NCBI GenBank assembly: GCA_964568735.1
Contig: CAZMRF010000059.1
Location: 1 to 32,855 of the forward strand
DNA: 32,855 nucleotides
Direction of reading: 5' to 3'
Source of the DNA: CAZMRF01 sp964568735
GTDB lineage: Bacteria > Acidobacteriota > Polarisedimenticolia > JACPZX01
Below the pieces are notes generated by a model. That model had not been told where the DNA came from. It ran no database searches and was given only the letters and a program-made list of their open reading frames with translations. Numbering within the stretch: the stretch's first letter is position 1; each line of letters opens with the position of its first letter. Position numbers and translations under genes: made by a program. Of this stretch, positions 16,381 through 23,519 are shown piece after piece.

Positions 16381-16386
16381 AGGCCG

Positions 16387-17337
16387 ATGGGATTCCTCGA
16401 CAGGCTTCGCAGCGGCCTTGCCCGCACGCGCGAGGGCCTCGCAGCCAGGCTCGGCGCGCTCGTCGCCGCCCGCGGCGACATCGCCGAGGCTTCCGCCTTC
16501 TACGATCGCCTCGAAGAGGCGCTGCTCACAGCCGACGTCGGCGTCGGCGCGGCAGCGGACCTCTCGGCAGGCGTGAAGCAGCGGCTGGACGGCCGGGCCC
16601 CGGAGGATCTCGCGACGCTGACGAAGGCTCTCCGCGAACAGGTGCGCGAGATGGAGGGCGCGATGCTCCCGGTGGGGGAGCAGGATCCGCGCCCGAAGGT
16701 GATCGTCGTGGTGGGTGTCAACGGAGGCGGGAAGACGACGACCGTCGGGAAGCTGGCCCACCTGCTCGCGGCGGGCGGCCGGAAGGGGGTGATCGCCGCC
16801 GCGGACACCTTCCGCGCGGCGGCCATCGAGCAGGTGGCGACATGGGCCTCGCGCGCCGGGGTCGATCTCATCAGGCACAAGGGGGGCGCCGATCCTTCGG
16901 CCGTCGTCTTCGATGCCCTCAGGGCGGCCACCAGCCGGAAGGCCGACTTCGTGGTGATCGACACGGCGGGGCGGCTCCATACGAAGACCCCCCTGATGAA
17001 GGAGCTGGAGAAGATCTACAGGATCGCCGGGCGAGAGGTGCCGGGCGCGCCGCACGAGGCCCTGCTCGTCGTGGATGCCACCACGGGCCAGAACGGCCTC
17101 GTCCAGGCGGCGGAGTTCCTCAAGGCCGGCCGCATCACGGGGCTGGTGCTCACCAAGCTGGACGGGACCGCCCGCGGAGGCGTCGCCATCGGGATCAGCC
17201 GCTCGTTGGGCATCCCCCTCAAGTACATCGGCGTGGGGGAGGGCGTCGAGGATCTCCTTCCATTCACCCTGGACGACTATCTCGAAGGGATCTTGGGCGA
17301 CTCGACGCTGTCCCCGACCGACGCCGGACGGCGATGA
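16387..17337 (+). CDS. ftsY: Signal recognition particle receptor FtsY
   Basis: SRP-type GTPase that docks ribosome-nascent chain-SRP complexes at the membrane. The N domain is residues 1-95. The G domain has G1 GVNGGGKTT (110-118), the insertion-box region AADTFRAAAIEQ, G3 DTAGRLHT, TTGQNG, G4 TKLDGTARGG and the closing GVGEGVEDLLPF. At 316 residues it is a short form lacking the long acidic A domain of E. coli FtsY; the N terminus MGFLDRLRSGLARTREGL is an amphipathic membrane-targeting helix. The ATG is preceded only by a weak AGG, and the terminator-like hairpin lies just upstream. The TGA overlaps the ribD ATG. Its partner ffh lies about 3.7 kb downstream. Confidence 0.98.
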   Translation: MGFLDRLRSGLARTREGLAARLGALVAARGDIAEASAFYDRLEEALLTADVGVGAAADLSAGVKQRLDGRAPEDLATLTKALREQVREMEGAMLPVGEQDPRPKVIVVVGVNGGGKTTTVGKLAHLLAAGGRKGVIAAADTFRAAAIEQVATWASRAGVDLIRHKGGADPSAVVFDALRAATSRKADFVVIDTAGRLHTKTPLMKELEKIYRIAGREVPGAPHEALLVVDATTGQNGLVQAAEFLKAGRITGLVLTKLDGTARGGVAIGISRSLGIPLKYIGVGEGVEDLLPFTLDDYLEGILGDSTLSPTDAGRR

Positions 17338-18464
17338 TGTCACCCGACTCCGGATGGATGCGGCGCTGCCTCGAGGCGGCGCTCCGGGGCCGGGGCCGCG
17401 TGAGCCCCAACCCCATGGTCGGAGCCGTCATCGTGAGCAAGGGGCGCTTCGTGACCGAGGGCCACCACGCGCGTTACGGCGGTGATCACGCCGAGATCGC
17501 GGCGCTCGAGAGAGCCGGCCGGCGTGCGCGGGGCGCCACGCTGTACGTGAGCCTCGAGCCCTGTGCTCACCAGGGGAAGACCCCTCCCTGCGTTCCGGAG
17601 ATCGTCCGCTCGGGTGTTCGCCGGGTGGTCGCGGCGATGCGCGATCCCCACCCGCTGGTGAACGGACGGGGGATCCGGGCGCTCCGGGCGGCGGGCATCG
17701 TCGTCGAGGTCGGGATCCTGGGTCCTGCCGCGCGCGAGCTGAACCGTGCGTACGTCACGACGCTACAGAGGGGACGGCCGCTGGTGACGCTCAAGGCCGG
17801 CATGACTCTCGATGGAAAGGTCGCCACCCCCACGGGTGACTCGAAGTGGATCACGTCGGCGGCCTCCCGCCGGGACGCCCACCGGCTCCGGAGCGAGCAC
17901 GACGCCGTCCTCGTGGGGATCGGAACGGCCCTCACGGATCGCCCCCGGCTCGACGCGCGGCCACACGGCCGGCACGGCCGACAGCCCCTGCGAGTCGTCC
18001 TTGACTCCAGGATGCGCCTGGATCCGGGCTCACCCATGCTCCGTGTCCGCGGCGCCGGCCCCGTGATCGTCTATGCGGTGCGGACGCGGGGCGCCAGGGC
18101 CCGCCGCCTCGAGGCCTCGGGGGCGATCGTCGTGGAGGCGGGCCGCGGCCCCGGGGGCGTCGATCCTCGCCGAGTCCTCCGCGACCTCGCCGCCCGGGGG
18201 GTCCATTCCCTCCTCGTGGAGGGGGGCTCGCGGGTGGCCGCCACCCTCCTGAGCGAAGACCTCGTCGATCAGCTCGTTTTCTACGTGGCGCCCCTGATCC
18301 TGGGCGGAGAGCGATCGATCTCAGTCGTGGGGGGGAGGGCACCCCTCCGGATCGGTCACGCCATCCGCCTGCGAGCCGTCGAGGTGCGCCGTCTGGGTTC
18401 CGATTTCATCATCACGGGACGCCCCGCGCCCCGCGCGGCCCGGTTGCGCGCCCCCCGGCCGTAG
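17334..18464 (+). CDS. ribD: Bifunctional diaminohydroxyphosphoribosylaminopyrimidine deaminase / 5-amino-6-(5-phosphoribosylamino)uracil reductase
   Basis: Second and third steps of riboflavin synthesis. The N-terminal zinc deaminase has HAEIAAL (H52, catalytic E54) and EPCAHQGKTPPC (C77, C86). The C-terminal reductase (about residues 150-360) has KAGMTLDGKVATPTGDSKWI, VGIGTALTDRP, LLVEGGS and a VAPLILGG stretch. It has 376 residues, the usual size, with a short Arg/Pro-rich tail. ATG 17334 overlaps the ftsY stop (ATGA). There is no room for an FMN riboswitch leader, so expression should follow the ftsY transcript. ribE begins six bases after its stop. Confidence 0.98.
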   Translation: MMSPDSGWMRRCLEAALRGRGRVSPNPMVGAVIVSKGRFVTEGHHARYGGDHAEIAALERAGRRARGATLYVSLEPCAHQGKTPPCVPEIVRSGVRRVVAAMRDPHPLVNGRGIRALRAAGIVVEVGILGPAARELNRAYVTTLQRGRPLVTLKAGMTLDGKVATPTGDSKWITSAASRRDAHRLRSEHDAVLVGIGTALTDRPRLDARPHGRHGRQPLRVVLDSRMRLDPGSPMLRVRGAGPVIVYAVRTRGARARRLEASGAIVVEAGRGPGGVDPRRVLRDLAARGVHSLLVEGGSRVAATLLSEDLVDQLVFYVAPLILGGERSISVVGGRAPLRIGHAIRLRAVEVRRLGSDFIITGRPAPRAARLRAPRP

Positions 18465-18470
18465 GTCATC

Positions 18471-19058
18471 ATGTTTACCGGCATCATCGAGATCCTGGGA
18501 GTCGTCGAGAGCGGGAAGCCTGTCCCCGGCGGCACTCGCCTCCGGATCGGCTGCGGCGCCATCGGGAACGGCCTCGAAACGGGGCAGAGCATCGCCGTGG
18601 ACGGCGTCTGCCTCACGGTGACGGCCCATGGGGCCGGCTGGTTCGAGGCGGAAATCGGCCCCGAGACGGCCAGGCGGAGCACCCTGGGGAAGCTCCGGCC
18701 GGGCCGGCAGGTCAACCTGGAGCGCCCCCTGCGCGCTGACGCCCGGCTGGGTGGTCACTTCGTCCAGGGTCACGTGGATGGCACGACGACCGTCCGATCG
18801 ATGCGGCGAACGGGGGAGTTCCTGGACCTCGTGCTGGCGGCTCCCGCGGGGTTGCGTAGGTACGTCGTGGAGAAGGGCTCGGTGGCGATCAACGGTGTCA
18901 GCCTGACGGTGGCGGCGGTGGGACGCGGCACCTTCTCGATGGCCCTCGTTCCTCATACCTTGAAGGTGACGAACCTCTCGAGCCTCCGAAGGGGAGCCCG
19001 GGTGAATGTCGAGGTGGACATCCTTGCAAAGTACGTCGAGTCACTGGTCGGCAGATAA
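18471..19058 (+). CDS. ribE: Riboflavin synthase, alpha chain
   Basis: Trimeric enzyme dismutating two molecules of 6,7-dimethyl-8-ribityllumazine to riboflavin and the pyrimidinedione. The two lumazine-binding repeats are clear: repeat 1 begins MFTGIIEILGVVE and has VDGVCLTV; repeat 2 has GHFVQGHVDGTT (about 95-106) and INGVSLTV. It has 195 residues, normal. The ATG sits just past the ribD stop with GTAGG overlapping it. Twelve bases separate it from ribBA. The alternative symbol in enteric bacteria is ribC. Confidence 0.98.
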   Translation: MFTGIIEILGVVESGKPVPGGTRLRIGCGAIGNGLETGQSIAVDGVCLTVTAHGAGWFEAEIGPETARRSTLGKLRPGRQVNLERPLRADARLGGHFVQGHVDGTTTVRSMRRTGEFLDLVLAAPAGLRRYVVEKGSVAINGVSLTVAAVGRGTFSMALVPHTLKVTNLSSLRRGARVNVEVDILAKYVESLVGR

Positions 19059-19070
19059 GGTGAGAATCCC

Positions 19071-20354
19071 ATGAAGCGAGGGGCCGGCGTGAACACCGAA
19101 GCAGGTCCCAATGCACCCGTGCCGCCGGAGCCCGAGGACGGGGCGCAGCCCGCGTTCGCGACCGTGGACGAGGCAGTGGCGGACATCGCCGCCGGCAAGG
19201 TGGTCATCGTCGTGGACGACGAAGATCGCGAGAACGAAGGCGATCTCACCTGCGCGGCGCAGCACGTCACCCCCGCGATCGTCAACTTCATGGCGCGCTA
19301 CGGCTGCGGCCTCATCTGCCTGCCGCTCACCGAGGAGCGCCTCGAAGAGCTCGAGATCCCCCTCATGGTCGACAGGAACACGACGCCCTATGGAACGGCC
19401 TTCTGTGTCTCCATCGACGCGAGGCAGGGCGTGACGACGGGGATCTCCGCGGCCGACAGGGCGCGGACGATCCGCGCCGCCGTGGATCCCGGGACGAGGG
19501 GATCCGATCTGGCCCGGCCCGGGCACGTCTTCCCGCTCAAGGCCGCCCGCGGCGGCGTGCTCAAGCGGGCAGGGCAGACGGAGGCGGCGGTGGATCTCTG
19601 CCGGCTGGCGGGCCTCGCCCCTGCGGGCGTGATCTGCGAGGTCATGAACGAGGACGGCACGATGGCGCGCGTCCCGCACCTCATGGGGTTCGCCGCGCGC
19701 CATGGGCTCAAGGTCCTCTCCATCGCCTCCCTCATCCGCTACCGCCTCGAGAAGGAGAGGCTGGTGAGACGGATCGCCGAGACGCTGCTCCCGACGCTCT
19801 ATGGGCGCTTCAAGCTCGTCGCCTTCCGGAGCGACCTCGAGAAGAAGACCCACCTGGCGCTGGTCCTCGGCGAGCCGCAGAGCGACAAGCCCTGCCTGGT
19901 GCGCGTGCACTCGGAGTGCCTGACGGGCGACGTCTTCGGCTCGCTCCGCTGCGACTGCGGCAAGCAGCTCGCCAAGGCGATGGAGATCATCGGCAAGGAA
20001 GGCTGCGGCGTCATCGTGTACCTGAGGCAGGAAGGGCGCGGCATCGGGCTGGAGAACAAGCTGCTCGCCTACCAGCTCCAGGATCAGGGCAAGGACACGG
20101 TCGAAGCGAACGAGTCGCTGGGCTTCAAGGCGGATCATCGGGACTACGGGATAGGGGCTCAGATCCTCTGTGACCTGGGCGTGAGGCGCCTCCGGCTGAT
20201 GACCAACAACCCGAAGAAGTTCATCGGCCTGAGGGGCTTCGGGATGGACATCGTCGAGAGAGTGCCCCTCGAGATCGCGCCCGAGGAGCACGTGACGCAG
20301 CGCTATCTTCAAGTAAAGAAGGAGAAGCTGGGCCACATCCTGCATTCCGTTTGA
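19071..20354 (+). CDS. ribBA: Bifunctional 3,4-dihydroxy-2-butanone-4-phosphate synthase / GTP cyclohydrolase II
   Basis: Catalyses both entry branches of riboflavin synthesis. The RibB part (about residues 28-230) has DDEDRENEGD (49-58), GTAFCVSIDA, RPGHVFPLKA and VICEVMNEDG. The RibA part (about 235-427) has VRVHSECLTGDVFGSLRCDC with zinc cysteines C283, C294 and C296, RQEGRGIGLENK, RDYGIGAQIL and TNNPKK. Both active sites look intact. The N terminus has a 25-residue Pro/Ala/Gly-rich extension. ATG 19071 has AAGGTGAG six bases before it. ribH, which is often adjacent, is absent after it; the next gene is a cyclic-nucleotide-binding protein. Confidence 0.98.
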   Translation: MKRGAGVNTEAGPNAPVPPEPEDGAQPAFATVDEAVADIAAGKVVIVVDDEDRENEGDLTCAAQHVTPAIVNFMARYGCGLICLPLTEERLEELEIPLMVDRNTTPYGTAFCVSIDARQGVTTGISAADRARTIRAAVDPGTRGSDLARPGHVFPLKAARGGVLKRAGQTEAAVDLCRLAGLAPAGVICEVMNEDGTMARVPHLMGFAARHGLKVLSIASLIRYRLEKERLVRRIAETLLPTLYGRFKLVAFRSDLEKKTHLALVLGEPQSDKPCLVRVHSECLTGDVFGSLRCDCGKQLAKAMEIIGKEGCGVIVYLRQEGRGIGLENKLLAYQLQDQGKDTVEANESLGFKADHRDYGIGAQILCDLGVRRLRLMTNNPKKFIGLRGFGMDIVERVPLEIAPEEHVTQRYLQVKKEKLGHILHSV

Positions 20355-20403
20355 GCCGCCCCGTCACCGACGGAGCGCGTGCCGGAGCGCCCGTGAGGTT
20401 CAC

Positions 20404-20868
20404 ATGAAGCAGGAGTTCCTGAAGCGCACGCCCATCTTCGCCGATCTCGCGGACGAGGAGCTCGCCCAGGTCCTGCTCATCGGCCGCGTCGTGAGCTTCG
20501 ACGCCGACAAGCACGTCTTCGAAGAGGGCGCGGCGGGGAATGCCTTCTACCTCATCGAGAAGGGGGCCGTCCGCATCAGCCGCATGACGCCCCTGGGGGA
20601 GGAGGCGCTGGCCGTGCTCCGTGAGGGCGCCTTCTTCGGCGAGATGGCGCTCCTCGACGACTCGCCCCGCTCGGCCCAGGCCATCGCCCACGAGGGAGAG
20701 GCCCAGCTCATCGAGTTCCGAACCGCCGACCTCCGGGCCTTGATGGAGCGCGAGCACGGGCTCGCCTGCAAGATGCTCTGGGCGATGTGCCGCACGATGG
20801 CGTCCCGGCTCCGGGATACGAACGAGCGCTTCCAGAGCCTCTTCATCATGACCTCGACCTTCCGTTAG
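20404..20868 (+). CDS. Stand-alone cyclic nucleotide-binding domain protein
   Basis: A 154-residue protein made almost wholly of one CRP/PKA-type cyclic nucleotide-binding domain. The fold signature runs from TPIFADLADEEL through VFEEGAAGNAFYLIEKGAVRI to the phosphate-binding cassette FFGEMALLDDSPRSA, where E80 and R89 are the expected ribose- and phosphate-contacting residues. After the C-helix (residues 115-145) the protein ends (FIMTSTFR); there is no helix-turn-helix, kinase or other output domain. It must therefore signal by protein contact or act as a cAMP sink. ATG 20404 has GAGG at 20395-20398. It sits 49 bases after ribBA and may be its last co-transcribed gene. The candidate cAMP source is the cyclase at 13979-15592. 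Confidence 0.92.
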   Translation: MKQEFLKRTPIFADLADEELAQVLLIGRVVSFDADKHVFEEGAAGNAFYLIEKGAVRISRMTPLGEEALAVLREGAFFGEMALLDDSPRSAQAIAHEGEAQLIEFRTADLRALMEREHGLACKMLWAMCRTMASRLRDTNERFQSLFIMTSTFR

Positions 20869-20914
20869 CCGCGGAGTGCCCGAGCGCAAACCTAGCCGGT
20901 CCAAGACGTTACCG

Positions 20915-20942
20915 TTGACCCCCCGCTGCGGCTGACTATAAT
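20915..20942 (+). promoter_or_regulatory. Sigma70-type promoter of the ffh-rpsP-trmD operon
   Basis: TTGACC (20915-20920), a 16-base spacer, then a perfect TATAAT (20937-20942) in a 162-bp spacer. The predicted start is near 20949, leaving a leader of about 80 bases before the GTG of ffh. It is one of the two clearest promoters in the window. Confidence 0.8.
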
Positions 20943-20961
20943 GTGCGGATCCGATTCCATG

Positions 20962-20991
20962 GCGGGGACCCGGCATGAGGCCGTCCCCCGC
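20962..20991. promoter_or_regulatory. Hairpin in the ffh leader
   Basis: GCGGGGAC (20962-20969) pairs with GTCCCC-c-GC (20983-20991) with one bulged C and a 13-base loop, inside the predicted ffh leader. The same bases form part of a 13-codon open frame, ATG 20959 to TGA 21000. It may be an RNA control element; no T-run follows. Confidence 0.35.
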
Positions 20992-21030
20992 GCCCTCTGA
21001 CCCGGCCCGCCGGATCCCAGGAAAAGCGCC

Positions 21031-22365
21031 GTGTTCGACACCCTCACAGACAGGCTCCGCTCGATCCTGAAGGTGGTTCGAGGCCAGGGGCGCCTCACCG
21101 AGGCCAACATGGAGGCCGGGCTCCGCGAGATCCGCCTGGCGCTCCTCGAAGCCGACGTGAACGTGACGGTCGCGCGCGACTTCATCGAGCGCGTCAAGGG
21201 CAGAGCGATGGGCTCCGACGTGCTCGGGAGCCTCACTCCGGACCAGCAGCTCGTGAAGGTCCTCCTCGAGGAGCTGAAGGGTCTCCTGGGGGAGGGCGCC
21301 CAGCCCCTGCGCTACTCGGGGAGTCCCCCGAACGTGATCCTGCTGGTGGGGCTCCAGGGGTGCGGGAAGACCTCCACGGCCGCGAAGCTCGGCCTGAAGA
21401 TCCGCGGAGAAGGGCGCGCGCCCCTGCTCGTCTCGGTGGACGTCTACAGGCCCGCCGCCATCGATCAGCTCAGAACGCTCGGAGAGTCCATCCGCGTGCC
21501 GGTCCTCGAGGTGGCGCCGGGGGAGAGCGCGGTCCAGATCGCGCGCCGGGCCGCCACGGAGGCGAAGAAGAGCGGCTTCGACCCGGTGATCGTCGACACG
21601 GCGGGCCGGCTGCACGTGGACGAGGGGATGATGGCCGAGGTCCGGGAGATCGCCCGGATCCTGAGGCCCCGCGAGATCCTCTACGTCGCGGACTCCATGA
21701 CGGGCCAGGACGCGGTGACGTCGGCCACGGCATTCTCGAGCGCGCTCGATCTGACCGGCGTCGTCCTGACCAAGCTCGACGGGGACGCCCGCGGCGGCGC
21801 CGCGCTCTCGATCAAGGCCGTCACCGGCGTTCCCATCAAGCTCGCCGGAGTGGGCGAGAGGGTGGAGGACCTCGAGGTCTTCCATCCCGAGAGGATGGCC
21901 TCGCGGATTGTCGGCATGGGGGACGTCGAGTCCTTCATCGAGAAAGCCGAGGCTTCCGGGAATGCCGAGGAGGACGAGGAGGCCGCCCTCGCCCTGGCCG
22001 AGGGCTCCTTCACGCTGGAGGATCTCCGCTCGCAGATCCGCCGCATGCGCAAGATGGGCCCGCTCTCGTCGCTCCTGGAGCTCCTGCCCGGAGCCCCGCC
22101 CTCGGGACAGATGAACGTCGACGAGGCGGCTCTCACGCAATCGACGGCCATCCTGGACTCGATGACCGCTCACGAGCGGCTGCGACCCGACGTCATCAAC
22201 GGCAGCCGGCGGCAACGCATCGCGAAGGGGTCGGGCACGTCGGTCCAGGCCGTGAACAGGCTCCTGAAGCAGCACGGTCAGATGAGGAAGATGATGAAGA
22301 TGGCGGCCCGGCAGGCGGGACGCAAAGGGAGCCGCCTCGGCAGGCTCCCGTTCGCACTCAAGTGA
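21031..22365 (+). CDS. ffh: Signal recognition particle protein Ffh (SRP54)
   Basis: GTPase that binds 4.5S RNA and hydrophobic signal sequences and delivers ribosomes to FtsY. The N domain is residues 1-95. The G domain has G1 GLQGCGKTS (107-115), VDVYRPAAIDQL, DTAGRLHVD, TGQDAV and TKLDGDARGG. The methionine-rich M domain (about 330-440) has SRRQRIAKGSGTSVQAVNRL, the SRP RNA-binding helix-turn-helix, followed by KQHGQMRKMMKMAAR. It has 444 residues, standard. The start is GTG 21031, with only a modest AGGAAAAG upstream. First gene of the classic ffh-rpsP-khpA-rimM-trmD-rplS-rnhB cluster. Confidence 0.98.
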   Translation: MFDTLTDRLRSILKVVRGQGRLTEANMEAGLREIRLALLEADVNVTVARDFIERVKGRAMGSDVLGSLTPDQQLVKVLLEELKGLLGEGAQPLRYSGSPPNVILLVGLQGCGKTSTAAKLGLKIRGEGRAPLLVSVDVYRPAAIDQLRTLGESIRVPVLEVAPGESAVQIARRAATEAKKSGFDPVIVDTAGRLHVDEGMMAEVREIARILRPREILYVADSMTGQDAVTSATAFSSALDLTGVVLTKLDGDARGGAALSIKAVTGVPIKLAGVGERVEDLEVFHPERMASRIVGMGDVESFIEKAEASGNAEEDEEAALALAEGSFTLEDLRSQIRRMRKMGPLSSLLELLPGAPPSGQMNVDEAALTQSTAILDSMTAHERLRPDVINGSRRQRIAKGSGTSVQAVNRLLKQHGQMRKMMKMAARQAGRKGSRLGRLPFALK

Positions 22366-22426
22366 CAGACGTCTCCCGGCGGCTCCGAGGGCGGCCGGCG
22401 AACACGGGATGAGGAGGTAGGCAGAG

Positions 22427-22693
22427 GTGCTCAGAATCAGGATGGCACGGCGCGGCGCGGTCCACCGGCCCTTCTACCGGGTCGTGGTGAACGACTCCGC
22501 GCGGACACCGGATGCCCGCAACGTCGCGGAGCTTGGGTTCTACGATCCGAGAAAGACACCCCCGGTTCTCCGCCTGGACGTGACGAAGACCGAGGAGTGG
22601 ATCCGGAAGGGGGCGGTGCCCAGTCCCAGGATCCTGTCGATTCTCAAGCGGGCGAAGGCGGAAAAGAAGTCCGAGCAGAGCCGCCCGGGATGA
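22427..22693 (+). CDS. rpsP: 30S ribosomal protein S16 (bS16)
   Basis: Small-subunit protein needed for 30S assembly. The start LRIRMARRGAVHRPFYRVVV is the family signature, followed by LGFYDP and EEWIRKGAVPSP. The 88 residues include a basic KRAKAEKKSEQ tail. GTG 22427 is well supported by GAGGAGGT at 22411-22418, eight bases upstream, one of the strongest ribosome sites in the window, as expected for a highly translated gene. It lies 61 bases after ffh. Confidence 0.98.
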   Translation: MLRIRMARRGAVHRPFYRVVVNDSARTPDARNVAELGFYDPRKTPPVLRLDVTKTEEWIRKGAVPSPRILSILKRAKAEKKSEQSRPG

Positions 22694-22729
22694 TTTTCAG
22701 CGCGCGCGAGTTGCGTTCAGGTGGCGGAG

Positions 22730-22969
22730 ATGAGCGAGATCAAGGAGCTTCTCGAGGAGATCGCCAGGGCCCTCGTCGACAAGCCGGATGAGGTGCAGGT
22801 GTCCGAGGTGGCCGGCGAGCAGACGACAGTTCTGGAGCTTCGGGTGGCTCAGGACGACCTTGGCAAGGTGATTGGCCGGCAGGGCCGGACGGCGCGTGCC
22901 ATCAGGACGATCCTGGGCGCTGCCGGGATGAAGCTCCGGAAGCACTTCGTCATGGAGATCCTGGAGTAG
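22730..22969 (+). CDS. khpA: KH-domain RNA-binding protein KhpA
   Basis: Small single KH-domain RNA chaperone-like protein, partner of KhpB/Jag in several bacteria and a regular member of the rpsP-trmD cluster. The signature is IARALVDKPDEVQV, then the KH core GKVIGRQGRTARAIRTIL containing the GxxG loop (GRQG). I choose ATG 22730 (79 residues) because AGGTGG at 22719-22724 precedes it by five bases and the product begins MSEIKELLEEIARALV as in homologues. GTG 22721 in the same frame would add three residues and cannot be excluded. Previous names are YlqC and RNA-binding protein COG1837. Confidence 0.95.
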   Translation: MSEIKELLEEIARALVDKPDEVQVSEVAGEQTTVLELRVAQDDLGKVIGRQGRTARAIRTILGAAGMKLRKHFVMEILE

Positions 22970-22982
22970 CCCGGAGGGCCTC

Positions 22983-23519
22983 TTGCCAAGGGACACCGTC
23001 CTCCTTGCCGAGATCGACCGGCCCCGAGGCCTCCGGGGCGAGGTCGTGGCGACGCTCCACGCGGACGACCCCTCGCGGCTCGATTCCGTGGAGAGGGCCT
23101 GGATCGTCGCCAGGGCCGGCGGCACGAGCGACGAGGCCTCCTCCCGGGAGGTGCGCATCCAGGGATGGAAGAGATCCGGCGATCGAGTCGTCCTCAAGCT
23201 CGAAGGGATCGACAGCGTGGAGGAGGCCCGGGCCGTGACGGGCACCGAGCTCAGGATCGACGCGGCCGATTCGCCGGGGAAGGCCCCGGAGGGACGCTGG
23301 TTCGCGCACCAGCTCGAAGGGCTCGAGGCCGTGACGACCGGAGGCGAGGTAATCGGAACCGTGGCGCGGGTGCTCTGCCCGGCCGGGCAGGCGCTCCTGG
23401 AGGTCGTCGGACCCCGGGGAGCACGCCTGGTGCCGCTGGCGGCGTCCATCTGCGTGAAGATTGACCTGGAGGCGGGCCGGATCGTGGTCGAGCCTCCCGA
23501 GGGATTGCTGGATCTCTGA
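22983..23519 (+). CDS. rimM: Ribosome maturation factor RimM
   Basis: Assists maturation of the 30S head and works with S19. The N-terminal RimM domain has DRPRGLRGEVVAT, the family hallmark (usually G.HGLKGEV); the C-terminal PRC-barrel domain has GRWFAHQLEGLEAVTTGGEV. It has 178 residues. The start is TTG 22983 with GGAGGG at 22973-22978 four bases upstream. The stop overlaps the trmD ATG by one base (TGATG). Confidence 0.94.
   Translation: MPRDTVLLAEIDRPRGLRGEVVATLHADDPSRLDSVERAWIVARAGGTSDEASSREVRIQGWKRSGDRVVLKLEGIDSVEEARAVTGTELRIDAADSPGKAPEGRWFAHQLEGLEAVTTGGEVIGTVARVLCPAGQALLEVVGPRGARLVPLAASICVKIDLEAGRIVVEPPEGLLDL

Noticed and set aside
16717..16743. Unusual triple-glycine P-loop in FtsY (GVNGGGKTT)
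   Set aside because: It still fits the G-x-x-G-x-G-K-T pattern with Gly at a variable position, so it is not an anomaly.
17334..17340. FMN riboswitch before ribD
   Set aside because: ribD overlaps ftsY by four bases, so there is no untranslated leader and no RFN-like conserved blocks were seen.
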